Positions 42,721-52,830 are shown, counted from the first letter of the stretch. The stretch: 64,000 nucleotides of DNA from Sphingomonas natans (GCF_030546695.1 NZ_JAUOTP010000002.1:496001-560000); one strand, 5' to 3'. The notes: a model not told the origin generated them from the letters alone. Numbers and translations: made by a program.

Positions 42721-43146
42721 ATGGCGCCCCATATCGCCGCCGTGCCTGCCCTTCATCTTACCAAGGTTGCCGTCGGCTGTTCCGAACTGAGCCTGCTCGA
42801 GGCTCGCCTCTCGGGCCGGGCCGAAGGCAGCGAGACGCATATCGTGACGCGCTACCGGCCGACGCGCCACGCCGAGCTGATCGGCGGATCGCTCTACTGG
42901 ATCATCAAGCACCATCTCGTTGCGCGCCAGACGATCCTCGGCTTCGCGGAGGAGGAGAATGGCCATTGCCGGATCCGGCTCGGGACCGATCTCGTCGCGA
43001 TCCGCCACCGCCCGAAGCGCGCGCACCAGGGCTGGCGCTATCTCGTCGAGAGCGACGCCCCCACCGATCTGGCGGGCGGGGAGGATGGCAGCGATGCGCT
43101 GCCGCCCGAGCTCGCCGGCCGCCTCGCGACACTCGGGCTGATCTAG
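42721..43146 (+). CDS. DUF1489-family protein
   Basis: 141 residues. Motifs LHLTKVAVGCSEL, GGSLYWIIKHHLVARQTILG and WRYL are the family's. Function unknown; cytosolic. ATG 42721 is 11 bases past the mgtE stop; an in-frame start at 42691 would overlap mgtE. Likely co-transcribed with mgtE. Convergent with the GIN-domain gene. Confidence 0.88.
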   Translation: MAPHIAAVPALHLTKVAVGCSELSLLEARLSGRAEGSETHIVTRYRPTRHAELIGGSLYWIIKHHLVARQTILGFAEEENGHCRIRLGTDLVAIRHRPKRAHQGWRYLVESDAPTDLAGGEDGSDALPPELAGRLATLGLI

Positions 43147-43153
43147 AGCCTGA

Positions 43154-43852
43154 TCAGCTCCCGCAGCGGACGCTGCCCGGCCCCATCTTGGAAACCTGGC
43201 AGCGCGGGTGGCCGCCGATGCGCACGTCGCCCGGCCCCATCAGCTTCACGGTCGCCGTCCTGAGCGCGGTGACCGCGACATCGCCCGGCCCCATCAGATC
43301 GACCGAGACGTCGTTGACCGTCCACTGCGCGCCGCGCACGTCGCCGGGGCCCCGGCCGATGATGCGCGCGCTCCCGCTCTTGCCCGCGAGCTGGATATCG
43401 CCCGGGCCCGACAGGTTCACCTCGGCGCGGCCTGCCTCGACCTGATCGATCGAGAGATTGCCCGGCCCGGCCAGCGCGATCGTGATCGCCGGCGCGCGGA
43501 CCGCATTGACATGCATGTCGCCCGGCCCAGCCAGCGCGACGCCCGAGAGACGTGGCGTGGCGACGTTGATCGTAACGCGATCCTCCTTGCGCAGCGTGAA
43601 GGTCTGGAACCAGCGGCCGCGCTCGGCATCGATGACGAGCTCGCCGTTGCGGACAGAGACGCGCAGCCGTGCGAGCAGATCGTCCTTGCCGATCGCATGG
43701 ACGCCCAGCGGTGCGCCGCTGCGGACGACGACGTCGAACGGCACGTTGCTGCGGACGCGATCGAACCCGCCGACGGGAAAGGTCCGCGTCGCGGCAGCCG
43801 CGGGGCCGCTCGCGGCGGCAAGAAGCAGGCCGACGCCCAGAATGATCCGCAT
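43154..43852 (-). CDS. Exported GIN-domain (DUF2807) protein with GPGD repeats
   Basis: 232 residues with a signal peptide (1-20, ending AAAATRT). The rest is a right-handed beta-helix-like GIN domain with a tandem motif at roughly 20-25 residue spacing: LAGPGDM, LAGPGNL, LSGPGDI, GRGPGDV, LMGPGDV, LMGPGDV, KMGPGSV. Three cysteines, two near the end (HPRCQVS, VRCGS). Likely periplasmic or outer-membrane associated; function unknown. ATG 43852 fits the leader; the longer frame is not. Confidence 0.88.
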   Translation of the reverse strand: MRIILGVGLLLAAASGPAAAATRTFPVGGFDRVRSNVPFDVVVRSGAPLGVHAIGKDDLLARLRVSVRNGELVIDAERGRWFQTFTLRKEDRVTINVATPRLSGVALAGPGDMHVNAVRAPAITIALAGPGNLSIDQVEAGRAEVNLSGPGDIQLAGKSGSARIIGRGPGDVRGAQWTVNDVSVDLMGPGDVAVTALRTATVKLMGPGDVRIGGHPRCQVSKMGPGSVRCGS

Positions 43853-43889
43853 ATCGATCTCCACTGTGTTAGGCCGACAATACAGACTC

Positions 43890-43912
43890 GCGATCGTTTC
43901 GCAAGCGATCGC
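43890..43912. promoter_or_regulatory. Dyad in the divergent promoter region of the GIN and oxidase genes
   Basis: GCGATCG-TTTCGCAAG-CGATCGC, perfect 7-base arms, midway between two divergent starts. Could be an operator; GATCG-rich palindromes occur by chance at high GC, so confidence is low. Confidence 0.35.
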
Positions 43913-43982
43913 ACTTGGGTTCGCACACGCAATATGCTTCCTTGCGCGCCGGGAGAGGCCACAAACTTCGGAGAAAAGCCTC

Positions 43983-45161
43983 ATGGATCGTCGTTCGTTC
44001 ATCGGCAATGCCGCCGCGCTCGGCGCGCTCGGCCTCGCCGCGCGCCCGCAGCGGCTGCTCGCGCAGGCCGTCGCGCCTTTGCCGTTCGGGAGCGCGCCGA
44101 TCCTGCCGGTGCAGGCGAGCCCCGATCGAATCTTCCGGACGACCGTCTGCCTGCGTCCGTTCCGCGCCAAGGGACCGCGGCTGGAGGTGGAGAAGATCGC
44201 GGGCAAGCGCGTCGTCCACCATTATGGCCATGGCGGCAGCGGCTGGTCGCTGTCCTGGGGATCGGCGCTCGATCTGCTGCCGCTGGCGATGGCGGATGCG
44301 CCGAAGGAGATCGCCGTCGTCGGCGCGGGCGCGATCGGGCTGACCACCGCGATCACGCTCCAGCGCGCGGGTGCCAAGGTCACGATCTATGCGGCGAGCC
44401 GCTTCCCCGACGTCCGCTCCGCGCGCGCGACGGGCACTTGGTCGCCCGATTCGCGCGTGGCGATGGCCGACGCGGTCGCGCCCGACTTCGCGGACCGATG
44501 GGAGCGCACCGCGCGCGCCTCCTTCGCGCGCCACCAGAGCTATCTGGGCCTGCCCGGCGATCCGGTCGACTGGACCGATCGCTATAATCTGTTCGATGCG
44601 CCACCGCCGGCTGCCGGCAATCGCCCGCATGTGGAAGGGGCGCTCCAGTTCGTCGAGCTGCAGGCGCGCACGCGCGATCTCCAGCCGATCACGCGGACGC
44701 TGGCGCCGGGCACGCATCCGTTCCGCGTGCCCTTCGTGCGCCAGACGACCTCGATGATGTTCAACGTCGCCGATCTCGCGCACACGCTGGAGACCGATTT
44801 CCTGCTCGCGGGCGGTCGCTTCGTGCCGATGGAGCTGCATGCGCCGTCCGATTTCGCGAAGATTCGCGAGAAGGTGATCGTCAACTGCACCGGCTATGGC
44901 GCGCGCGCGCTGATGCGCGACGAGAGCATCATTCCCGTGCGCGGCCAGATCGCCTGGCTGATTCCGCAGGCGGGCGTGCGCTACGGGCTCTTCTATCGCG
45001 ACGTCAGCGTGCTCTCGCGGCGCGACGGCATCGTCGTCCAGGGCGTCGGCATGGACGATTCGTTCGGTTATAACGACGCCAACGAGAGCCCGGATCGCGC
45101 CGCCGCCGAGCAGTCGGTTAACGTCATCGCCAGCCTGTTCGTGCCACCGACGACTGCCTGA
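43983..45161 (+). CDS. Tat-exported D-amino-acid-oxidase-like flavoenzyme, circularly permuted order
   Basis: 392 residues. N-terminus MDRRSFIGNAAALGALGLAA is a twin-arginine leader (DRRSFIG). Residues ~48-85 read RTTVCLRPFRAKGPRLEVE and VVHHYGHGGSGWSLSWGSA, which in known D-amino-acid oxidases form the extreme C-terminus. Only after this comes the FAD motif IAVVGAGAIGLTTAITLQRAG (shown: VVGAGAIGL, ~105-113), which is normally N-terminal. The protein then ends at IPVRGQIAWLIP and VVQGVGMDD, where the C-terminal block would be expected. So the order is permuted. Probable periplasmic oxidation of D-amino acids or glycine-like substrates. Confidence 0.82.
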   Translation: MDRRSFIGNAAALGALGLAARPQRLLAQAVAPLPFGSAPILPVQASPDRIFRTTVCLRPFRAKGPRLEVEKIAGKRVVHHYGHGGSGWSLSWGSALDLLPLAMADAPKEIAVVGAGAIGLTTAITLQRAGAKVTIYAASRFPDVRSARATGTWSPDSRVAMADAVAPDFADRWERTARASFARHQSYLGLPGDPVDWTDRYNLFDAPPPAAGNRPHVEGALQFVELQARTRDLQPITRTLAPGTHPFRVPFVRQTTSMMFNVADLAHTLETDFLLAGGRFVPMELHAPSDFAKIREKVIVNCTGYGARALMRDESIIPVRGQIAWLIPQAGVRYGLFYRDVSVLSRRDGIVVQGVGMDDSFGYNDANESPDRAAAEQSVNVIASLFVPPTTA

Positions 45162-45185
45162 CTTTCACGCATCCCTCCGGATCCA

Positions 45186-45335
45186 CTCATCCTGAGGAGC
45201 CCCTTCGACTGCCTGCCAAGGCAGGCGCTCAGGACAGCATTGAGCTTGTCGAAATGGCGTCTCGAAGGACATGCGCGACGGTGCGCGTCCTTCGAGACGG
45301 GCCTTCCCCTGAGCTCAGTCCCTCCTCAGGATGAG
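45186..45335. repeat. Compound intergenic palindrome (family B related)
   Basis: Outer arms CTCATCCTGAGGA (45186-45198) and TCCTCAGGATGAG (45323-45335). Inside are CTGCC-AAGGCAG, TTGAGCTTGTCGAA, and a perfect 12-base hairpin GTCTCGAAGGAC / GTCCTTCGAGAC (45259-45270, 45287-45298). It lies between convergent oxidase and carD genes. Confidence 0.8.
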
Positions 45336-45355
45336 CGGCTCTGCGCAAGGCAAAG

Positions 45356-45384
45356 AAAAAGGCGCGGCACCGAAGCGCCGCGCC
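45356..45384 (-). terminator. Rho-independent terminator of carD
   Basis: Minus strand: GGCGCGGC-GCTTCGGT-GCCGCGCC followed by five T (45356-45360), 36 bases after the carD stop. Confidence 0.85.
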
Positions 45385-45419
45385 CTCTCTCTCAACGAAA
45401 CGGCCGAAGCCGCGCCGCC

Positions 45420-45938
45420 TTACTTGTTGTGGATCGCCGCGGCTGCGCGGAGGATGTCGAGGATCTTGACCTGCGCCGCCGGCTCGTCGACCGCTTCCAT
45501 CGCCGCCAGCTCACGCGCGAGACGGCTCGTGGCCGCCTCGAAGATCTGCCGCTCGGAATAGCTCTGCTCGGGCTGGTCCTCGGCGCGGAACAGATCGCGG
45601 ACCACTTCGGCGATCGAAACGAGATCGCCCGAATTGATCTTGGCCTCATATTCCTGCGCGCGGCGCGACCACATGGTGCGCTTCACCTTCGGCTTGCCCT
45701 TGAGCGTCGCCAGCGCATCGGCCATTTGCGCGTTGGACGAGAGCTTGCGCATGCCCACGCTCTCGGCCTTGTTGGTCGGCACGCGGAGCGTCATCCGCTC
45801 TTTTTCGAAGCGGAGCACGTACAGCTCCAGCTTGGCACCGGCGATTTCCTGGCTTTGCAGCTCGACGACACGGCCCACACCATGCTTGGGGTAAACGACA
45901 TAATCGCCGACGACGAAGCTCAGCGCCTTTGCTGCCAT
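45420..45938 (-). CDS. carD: CarD-family RNA polymerase-binding regulator
   Basis: 172 residues. The N-terminal RNA polymerase-interacting domain has FVVGDYVVYPKHGVGRV and ERMTLRVPTNKAESVGMR; the C-terminal helical DNA-binding domain contains WSRRAQEYEAKINSGDL. It stabilises open promoter complexes, including at rRNA promoters. The fdxA-carD neighbourhood is usual in Alphaproteobacteria. Confidence 0.95.
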   Translation of the reverse strand: MAAKALSFVVGDYVVYPKHGVGRVVELQSQEIAGAKLELYVLRFEKERMTLRVPTNKAESVGMRKLSSNAQMADALATLKGKPKVKRTMWSRRAQEYEAKINSGDLVSIAEVVRDLFRAEDQPEQSYSERQIFEAATSRLARELAAMEAVDEPAAQVKILDILRAAAAIHNK

Positions 45939-46079
45939 GTAGGAAGACCTTTCTGAACGGTCTGCCGGTTCCGCGGCATCCCCGCAGGGAACGGGGACGC
46001 GAGACTGCGGAACGGGATTAGCGACCTGTTAACGACTCGTGATCGACGATGGCTTTGGAAAACATCGCCTTCGGCCTGG

Positions 46080-46108
46080 CTTATAGCGCAAAATCCGTCG
46101 GATTGCCA
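46080..46108 (-). promoter_or_regulatory. Promoter of carD
   Basis: Minus strand TGGCAA (46103-46108), 17 bases, TATAAG (46080-46085); the start would fall near 46073, giving a ~135-base leader. Confidence 0.5.
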
Positions 46109-46159
46109 GCTTTGCACGTGCAGCATGGCAAAGCGGCGCTCACGGCCGATCGTTACGCC

Positions 46160-46498
46160 TTAGTCGCCCTGGCCGGGCTCCGGCGAGAAATGCTCGTCCA
46201 GCTTGTTCTTCACGTCCTTCCACTCGTCCGCGTCGGCCGGCGCTTCGCGCTTGCGCGTGATGTTCGGCCACTGCGCGGAGAAGGTCGTGTTGAGCTCGAG
46301 CCACTTCTCCAGCCCGTTCTCGGTATCGGGCAGGATCGCCTCGGCCGGGCACTCCGGCTCGCACACGCCGCAGTCGATGCATTCGGAAGGATTGATGACG
46401 AGCATATTGTCGCCCTCATAGAAGCAGTCGACCGGACAGACCTCGACGCAGTCCATATATTTGCAACGGATGCAGGCGTCGGTGACGACGTAGGTCAT
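46160..46498 (-). CDS. fdxA: Seven-iron ferredoxin
   Basis: 112 residues. Cluster cysteines in [17 protein letters not shown] (3Fe-4S site) and [12 protein letters not shown] (4Fe-4S site), with the long C-terminal extension ([14 protein letters not shown], then [13 protein letters not shown]) of the FdxA group. Electron carrier in the cytosol. ATG 46498; longer frames are not conserved. Confidence 0.95.
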   Translation of the reverse strand: MTYVVTDACIRCKYMDCVEVCPVDCFYEGDNMLVINPSECIDCGVCEPECPAEAILPDTENGLEKWLELNTTFSAQWPNITRKREAPADADEWKDVKNKLDEHFSPEPGQGD

Positions 46499-46548
46499 TC
46501 TAAGCTCCCGGGGACGGCTGCGCGCATATGGCGCGGTCCGGCCCCAAG

Positions 46549-46827
46549 TCAACCGGAGGCGGGCGCTCCGGCGGTCTGCGGGGCGAGATCCGTATAGCAG
46601 GCCCGGGCTTCCTCGGCCGGTCCGCGCCGTACCGGCAGCGCCTCGATTCGCAGCACGCGGACGCGATCGCCCAGCGGAAAACCCAGCACCATGCCCGGGC
46701 GGACGGCCACGTGGCTGCGATCGATGACCCGCCCGTCGATGCGCAGACGCCCCTGTTCGATCAGCGCCTGCGCGATCGTCCGCGACTTGGTCAGCCGCGC
46801 GAACCAGAGATATTTGTCGAGCCGCAC
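46549..46827 (-). CDS. S4-domain RNA-binding protein (Hsp15-like)
   Basis: 92 residues; S4 fold [19 protein letters not shown] (given as [15 protein letters not shown]) and [20 protein letters not shown] in parts. The Hsp15 family binds stalled 50S subunits carrying nascent tRNA. 38 bases after the SUV3-like helicase stop, same strand, so co-transcribed with it and probably with fdxA. Confidence 0.9.
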   Translation of the reverse strand: MRLDKYLWFARLTKSRTIAQALIEQGRLRIDGRVIDRSHVAVRPGMVLGFPLGDRVRVLRIEALPVRRGPAEEARACYTDLAPQTAGAPASG

Positions 46828-46865
46828 CTAGACCGGGCGCCCGTCCACAGAGGGAGAGAGCCGCA

Positions 46866-49418
46866 CTAAAGCCGCAGCCCCGCCAGCGCGCCGAAGGCGT
46901 TGCCGGGCCGCGGCTGCACGGGCTGCGGCTTGGGGCGCGCCTGTGCGGGCTTGCCGCGCCACAGCCAGCCCTCATCCGCACGCCGGAAGCCCAGCGCCAG
47001 CATCAGCTGCTGGAAGCTCGCCGAGCCGAGCCCGAGGCTGACCGGCAGGCCGGGATCGGGCGCGAAGGGCAGCCGCCCGCCTTTACCGTCCGGGCGCGCA
47101 TCATGCGCGTTGCGCGCGAGCCGCTCGACCTGATCGACGCGCAGCATCTGCGCGCCGAGCGGGCGGAAGCCGGCGATCATGAAGGCCGTGCAGGTCGCGG
47201 CGTCCGCCGGGGTCGCGACCGAGACCGCGCCCGAGGGCGGCAGCACGGTCATCGTCCCGCCGTCCTGCGCGGCGGCGAGCGCCAGCCGCCAGCGTGCCGA
47301 TTCGGGCTTGATCAAGGCGGGCACGAAGATGTCGAGCGTGCCGATGCGGATGCCGAGCCGCGCGATCGTCGGCCGCAGCGTCTTGTCGAGCGCCTCCAGC
47401 ACGGACTCGAGCCCCCGCCGCGCCAGCACGCCCGAGGCTTCGGCCAGCGGCGCAAGCAGAGCGCGTACCGCCGCCGGCTGCTCGCGATCGCGCGCGGCGG
47501 CGGTCAGCGCGACGAGCGGCGCGAGGTGGCGGCCGATCCCCTGGTCCAGCCAGCGCGCCAGCCGCTCGCACACCGCGCTTCGCTCGGCGGCCGGCAGCGC
47601 CTCGACCGCGCGATGGAGCTCGATCCGCGGGTGGAGCAGGTCCTTGCCGCGCGTCAGCCGCGCGACGACGTCGCCCTGCCAGAAGAGCGCGACCGGGCGC
47701 CCCGGATCGGTCGCGAGGCTGAAGGCGGCATCCTCGTCGGCGGCGAGCGCGCGCGCGCGGCGGACAAGCTCTTCGCCCAGGCGGCGCTCCGCCGCCGCCA
47801 TCAGTCGCTTCATGTCGATATGGCGTGCCTGCGGATCGGCCTTGAAGCGGAAGCCGATCAGCGCGCCGATCGCCTCGCCGTCGACCGAGACGGTGCCGTC
47901 CTCGGCGACCTTCATCGGCAGGATGTCCGATCCGCGCGCGCCGAGATCGCGCATCAGCACGGACGTGCGCCGATCGACGAAGCGCTGCGTCAGCCTCTGG
48001 TGGAGCGCGTCGGAGAGCTTCTCCTCGATCGCGCGCGTCCGCTCGACCCACTTGGCCGGATCGGCCATCCAGTCGCGGCGATGCGCGATATAGGCCCAGG
48101 TGCGCACACCCGCGAGCCGATCGGACAGCGTCTCGACGTCGCCCTGCACGCTTTCCAGCCGCACCAGTTCCTCGGCGAACCACGGCACGGGCAACGTCCC
48201 GTCGCCTTCGCTGCGATGGCGGAAGATGCGCGCGACGAGGCGCGAATGCGGCTCCGCGCCGGTCTTGCGGAAGTCGGGCAGCCCGCATGCGTCCCACAGG
48301 CGCGACACCATCTTCGTGCCCCTTGCCCGCTCGCGCACCCACGGCTCCTCGGCGAGCCGCTTGAGCACGGAGAGATCGATCGCCTCGGGCGCGGGACGCA
48401 GCACCGGATGGACCGGCCGCCGCTCCAGATCGCGGATCAGATCGTCGACGCTGGCGAGGCTCGGCGCGCCCTCGCGCCAGTAGAGATGGTCGAGCGGCGG
48501 CATGCGATGCTCTTCGATCGCGTGGACCTCCTCATCGTCGAACTGCGCCGATCCGCCCTCGAACGAGAGGGTCCCGAACGTGCCGTCGCGCTGGTGCCGC
48601 CCAGCCCGCCCGGCGATCTGCGCCATTTCCGAAATGCCGAGCCTGCGGACCTTGCGCCCGTCGAACTTGCGCAGCGAGGCGAAGGCGACATGCGCCACGT
48701 CCATGTTGAGCCCCATGCCGATCGCATCGGTCGCGACGAGATAATCGACCTCGCCCGCCTGGAACATCGCGACCTGCGCGTTGCGCGTGCGCGGGGACAA
48801 AGCGCCCATCACCACCGCCGCGCCGCCGCGCAGCCGCCGGAGCATCTCGGCGACCGCATAGACCTCCTCGGCCGAGAAGGCGACGACGACCGAGCGTTTG
48901 GGCAGGCGCGACAGCTTGGTCGTGCCCGCATAAGAGAGCGTCGAGAAGCGCGGCCGGGTGATGACCTCCGCCTCGGGCACCAGCGCCCTCAGCATCGGCC
49001 GGAGCGCCTCTGATCCCAGCAGCATCGTCTCCTCGCGTCCGCGCGCGCGCAGCAGCCGATCGGTGAAGATATGGCCGCGCTCGCGATCGGCGGCGAGCTG
49101 CGCCTCGTCCAGCGCGACGAACGCGAAATCGCGCTCGAATCCGCCCTCTCGCCCGCCCGAGACAGGCATCGATTCGGCGGTTGTCAAAAACCATTGCGCG
49201 TTGGGCGGGACGATCTTCTCCTCGCCCGTGATCAAGGCGACCGATTTCTCGCCTTTGATCGCCACGACGCGATCATAGACCTCGCGCGCCAGCAGCCGCA
49301 GCGGGAAGCCGATCAGGCCCGAGGAGTGCGCGCACATCCGCTCGACGGCCAGATGCGTCTTGCCGGTATTGGTCGGCCCGAGAACCGCGACGAGCGGCTG
49401 GTCGGCAAAGCGCGTCAT
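46866..49418 (-). CDS. SUV3/MgpS-like DExH RNA helicase
   Basis: 850 residues. Helicase motifs: [17 protein letters not shown] (Walker A, residue ~10), [41 protein letters not shown] and [13 protein letters not shown]. The Walker A so close to the N-terminus and the SUV3_C-like segment match mitochondrial SUV3 and bacterial MgpS helicases. ATG 49418 is used; ATG 49469 is possible. Its proline-rich end ([10 protein letters not shown]) is unlike the core. Probable RNA turnover or translation role. Confidence 0.88.
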   Translation of the reverse strand: MTRFADQPLVAVLGPTNTGKTHLAVERMCAHSSGLIGFPLRLLAREVYDRVVAIKGEKSVALITGEEKIVPPNAQWFLTTAESMPVSGGREGGFERDFAFVALDEAQLAADRERGHIFTDRLLRARGREETMLLGSEALRPMLRALVPEAEVITRPRFSTLSYAGTTKLSRLPKRSVVVAFSAEEVYAVAEMLRRLRGGAAVVMGALSPRTRNAQVAMFQAGEVDYLVATDAIGMGLNMDVAHVAFASLRKFDGRKVRRLGISEMAQIAGRAGRHQRDGTFGTLSFEGGSAQFDDEEVHAIEEHRMPPLDHLYWREGAPSLASVDDLIRDLERRPVHPVLRPAPEAIDLSVLKRLAEEPWVRERARGTKMVSRLWDACGLPDFRKTGAEPHSRLVARIFRHRSEGDGTLPVPWFAEELVRLESVQGDVETLSDRLAGVRTWAYIAHRRDWMADPAKWVERTRAIEEKLSDALHQRLTQRFVDRRTSVLMRDLGARGSDILPMKVAEDGTVSVDGEAIGALIGFRFKADPQARHIDMKRLMAAAERRLGEELVRRARALAADEDAAFSLATDPGRPVALFWQGDVVARLTRGKDLLHPRIELHRAVEALPAAERSAVCERLARWLDQGIGRHLAPLVALTAAARDREQPAAVRALLAPLAEASGVLARRGLESVLEALDKTLRPTIARLGIRIGTLDIFVPALIKPESARWRLALAAAQDGGTMTVLPPSGAVSVATPADAATCTAFMIAGFRPLGAQMLRVDQVERLARNAHDARPDGKGGRLPFAPDPGLPVSLGLGSASFQQLMLALGFRRADEGWLWRGKPAQARPKPQPVQPRPGNAFGALAGLRL

Positions 49419-49639
49419 CTCGGGACGGAAGATGGCCGATCCGACCGCAAAAGCAAGCGCTGCCGGCATCGGCCTGCGATGAGCCGAAGTTCCCACGCTT
49501 CGTCGCCGATATGATTCACTTCGTCGCAGCTTCAACCGGCAAATAGGTGGATTAGTTTGACTTTAACCTTCTTGATTCACAGTCATGCCGCCAGCGTCCG
49601 CATGGCAGAGACGCATGTGACAGGGATGGACTGGGGTTG

Positions 49640-51109
49640 ATGTACCGGCAGGGGAGCGAAGGGCTGACGGGCGGGGGCGCTGGCGCCGTCGCGTTGCGCA
49701 GCCGTGGCTTCATGCGTTTCGACGCCTCGGTGGTCCGGCGTGGGATCGATCGGACGCGCGATCTGGATCTCGTCGTCGATCTCGGCGCGCGCATCGGCAG
49801 CGGCGAATGGTGGCGCGGCCTCGCCACCTGCACAGCTCTCTGCGCCTCGGCCTTCGCGCTCGCCCCGAGCTGGCATCCGATCGCCGGCCCGACCGCGCCG
49901 GCGTTAGGCGAAGCGCAGCAGCAGGAGATGCGCGCGCAGGCGATCGCGCCCGCCGCATATGGCGCCGACAGCGGCCGCGCCGCCGCCCCGACCAAATTCG
50001 TCGAAGCGCTCACCGACACGCCCGAGCGCCCCCAGATCGAGATCGCCGCGACATTGGGCACCGGCGACGGCTTCGCCCGCGTCCTGACCCGCGCCGGCGT
50101 CGGCGAGGACGAGGCCAAGCGCACCGCCGATCTCGTCGCGAGCGCGGTCTCGCTCGGCGAGATCAAGCCGGGCACCAAGCTTGACATGACGCTCGGCCGC
50201 CGCCCCAACCGGAAGGTCGCGCGCCCGCTCGACAAGCTCGCCTTCCGCGCCAAGTTCGAACTCGCGCTGGAGGTCAACCGCAACGCCGGCCAGCTCCAGC
50301 TGCTCCAGAAGCCGATCGCGGTCGACGAGACGCCGCTGCGCATCCAGGGCCGCGTCGGCTCGGGGCTCTTCTCGGCCGCGCGCGCCGCCGGCGCGCCGCC
50401 CAAGGCAATCGAAACCTATCTGCGCGCGCTCGGCCAGCATCTCTCGGTCGGCAGCATCCGTTCCAACGACCGCTTCGACCTTATCGTCGAGCATCGCCGC
50501 GCCGCCACCGGCGAGACCGAGACGGGCGGGCTCCTGTATGGCGGGCTCGATTCCGGCAAGAAGGTGCTCCGCCTGCTAAAATGGACCGACGGCGGCAAGG
50601 AACAATGGTTCGACGCGGCCGGCGTCGGCAATACCAAGACCGGCGGCATGAAGATGCCCGTCCAGGGCCATCTGACGTCGGGCTTCGGCGCGCGCTTCCA
50701 CCCGATCCTCGGCTATAGCCGGATGCATCAGGGCGTGGATTATGGCGCGCCGATGGGCTCGCCGATCATCGCCGCGACCGACGGCACGGTCCGCTTCGCC
50801 GGCTGGCACGGCGGCCATGGCAATTATGTCCAGCTCGCGCACAGCGGCAACATGCAGACCGGCTATGCGCATATGAGCCGGATCATCGCCAAGGTCGGCC
50901 AGAGCGTCCGTGCCGGCCAGCTGATCGGCTATGTCGGCTCCACCGGCCTCTCGACCGGCCCGCATCTCCATTTCGAGGTGTTCCAGAATGGGCGGGCGAT
51001 GAACCCGATGGCCGTCAAATTCTCGCAAGCCGCCCAGCTTGCGGGCGCACAGCTGACCCGCTTCAAGGCGACGCTGTCGCGCTTGCTGTCGGTGCGCGTC
51101 GGCGGCTGA
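49640..51109 (+). CDS. M23-family metallopeptidase (peptidoglycan endopeptidase)
   Basis: 489 residues: a membrane segment around 60-80, LysM/OapA-like middle (about 130-330), and a C-terminal LytM domain with all zinc ligands: HPILGYSRMHQGVDYGAPMG (shown: RMHQGVDYGA, first H and D), TGYAHMS and HLHFEVF. It is therefore expected to be catalytically active, unlike the EnvC-like protein at 11457-12608. Divergent from the helicase. Confidence 0.9.
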   Translation: MYRQGSEGLTGGGAGAVALRSRGFMRFDASVVRRGIDRTRDLDLVVDLGARIGSGEWWRGLATCTALCASAFALAPSWHPIAGPTAPALGEAQQQEMRAQAIAPAAYGADSGRAAAPTKFVEALTDTPERPQIEIAATLGTGDGFARVLTRAGVGEDEAKRTADLVASAVSLGEIKPGTKLDMTLGRRPNRKVARPLDKLAFRAKFELALEVNRNAGQLQLLQKPIAVDETPLRIQGRVGSGLFSAARAAGAPPKAIETYLRALGQHLSVGSIRSNDRFDLIVEHRRAATGETETGGLLYGGLDSGKKVLRLLKWTDGGKEQWFDAAGVGNTKTGGMKMPVQGHLTSGFGARFHPILGYSRMHQGVDYGAPMGSPIIAATDGTVRFAGWHGGHGNYVQLAHSGNMQTGYAHMSRIIAKVGQSVRAGQLIGYVGSTGLSTGPHLHFEVFQNGRAMNPMAVKFSQAAQLAGAQLTRFKATLSRLLSVRVGG

Positions 51110-51196
51110 CACGATCCCGGGGTCATTGGCGCTGAAACGAATCGCTGAAGCATAGCGGCTTTCGGCCCGGGCGCCCTGCCGCTACAGGCTCGCTCC

Positions 51197-52774
51197 ATGC
51201 CCACCCCCGATCCCGCCCTCCGCGAAGCCGCGCTCGTCTCCAAGGCCTGGCCGTATGAAGAGGCGCGCAAGCTGCTCGCCCGCTACCGCGAAGGCCCCGC
51301 CAAAAGCGAGATCGTGTTCGAGACGGGCTACGGCCCCTCGGGCCTGCCGCATATCGGCACGTTTAACGAAGTGCTGCGCACGACGATGGTCCGCCGGGCC
51401 TATCAGGCGCTGTCCGACGTGCCGACCCGCCTTATCGCCTTCTCGGACGACATGGATGGGCTGCGCAAGGTGCCCGACAATGTCCCCAACAAGGAGATGC
51501 TGGCGGCCTATCTCGGCAAGCCGCTGACCGCGATCCCCGATCCGTTCGGCACGCACGAAAGCTTCGCGCATCATAACAATGCGATGCTCCGCGATTTCCT
51601 TGATCGCTTCGGCTTCGATTACGAGTTCGTCTCCTCGACCGAGCGCTATCGCGCGGGCGCGTTCGACGAGGCGCTCAAGGGCATATTACGCCACTATGAC
51701 GCGATCATGGGCGTGATGCTGCCGACGCTCCGCAAGGAACGCCAGGCAACCTATTCGCCTGTGCTCCCGATCAGCCCCAGGAGCGGGATCGTCCTCCAGG
51801 TACCCGTCACCGTCGTCGATGCCGAGGCCGGCCTCGTCCGGTTCGACGATGAAGGCGAGACGATCGAGCAATCGATCCTCGCCGGCGGCGCGAAGCTTCA
51901 GTGGAAGGTCGATTGGGCGATGCGCTGGGTCGCGCTGGGCGTCGATTACGAGATGGCGGGCAAGGATCTGATCGACAGCGTCCAGCAATCGTCGAAGATC
52001 GCGCGCGTCCTCGGCGCCCGCCCGCCCGGGGGCTTCAATTACGAGATGTTCCTCGACGAAAATGGCGAGAAGATCTCGAAGTCCAAGGGCAATGGCCTGA
52101 GCCTCGAACAATGGCTGAGCTACGGCCCGCAGGAAAGCCTGTCCTACTTCGCCTATCGCGAGCCGAAGCGCGCCAAGCAGCTCCACATGGGCGTGATCCC
52201 GCGCGCGATCGACGATTATTGGAAGTCGGCGACCGATTATGCCGGCCAGACGATCGACCAGCGCCTGAGCAACCCCGTCCACCACATCCATGACGGCGCG
52301 CCGCCGCTCGCAGCACCCCCCGTCAGCTTCGGGCTGCTGCTCAATCTCGTCGGCGTGCTCGGCGCCGAGGCGACGCCCGATCAGGTCTGGGCCTATCTTA
52401 GCCGCTACGCGCCGGGCGTAACGCCCGAGACCGCACCGTCGCTCGCCGCGCTGATCGGCCACGCGATCGCCTATCACCGCGACGTCGTCGTCGCCGGCCT
52501 CGCCCGCCGCGCGCCCAACGACAAGGAAAAGGCCGCGCTCGCCGATCTCGACGCGCGCCTGGCCGCGATGCAAGACGGCGATGCCGAGGCCTTCCAAAAC
52601 GAGGTCTACGAAGTCGGCAAGGCGCATTACGGCAAGGAGGCGCTGCGCGACTGGTTCAAGGCGCTCTACGAGACGTTGCTGGGCTCATCCCAAGGCCCCC
52701 GCATGGGCAGCTTCATCGCGCTCTACGGGCTGGAGAACAGTCGCAAACTGATCGCGAGCGCGCTGGCGGGCTGA
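51197..52774 (+). CDS. lysS: Lysyl-tRNA synthetase, class I
   Basis: 525 residues. Class I signatures GLPHIGTFNE (HIGH, near residue 52) and KISKSKG (KMSKS, near 296). The class I LysRS is the archaeal-type form also used by most Alphaproteobacteria; the unrelated class II enzyme is not in view. Stand-alone gene ending at a spacer with palindromes. Confidence 0.95.
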   Translation: MPTPDPALREAALVSKAWPYEEARKLLARYREGPAKSEIVFETGYGPSGLPHIGTFNEVLRTTMVRRAYQALSDVPTRLIAFSDDMDGLRKVPDNVPNKEMLAAYLGKPLTAIPDPFGTHESFAHHNNAMLRDFLDRFGFDYEFVSSTERYRAGAFDEALKGILRHYDAIMGVMLPTLRKERQATYSPVLPISPRSGIVLQVPVTVVDAEAGLVRFDDEGETIEQSILAGGAKLQWKVDWAMRWVALGVDYEMAGKDLIDSVQQSSKIARVLGARPPGGFNYEMFLDENGEKISKSKGNGLSLEQWLSYGPQESLSYFAYREPKRAKQLHMGVIPRAIDDYWKSATDYAGQTIDQRLSNPVHHIHDGAPPLAAPPVSFGLLLNLVGVLGAEATPDQVWAYLSRYAPGVTPETAPSLAALIGHAIAYHRDVVVAGLARRAPNDKEKAALADLDARLAAMQDGDAEAFQNEVYEVGKAHYGKEALRDWFKALYETLLGSSQGPRMGSFIALYGLENSRKLIASALAG

Positions 52775-52830
52775 GCGACGAGCGGCGGCTTCTGGTAAAG
52801 GCGGTCATTTGGCTCCCCTCCCTCTAAGAG

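Noticed and set aside
45186-45335. Possible CRISPR-like array
   Set aside because: It is nested inverted repeats without equal direct repeats or spacers; no array is found anywhere in the window.
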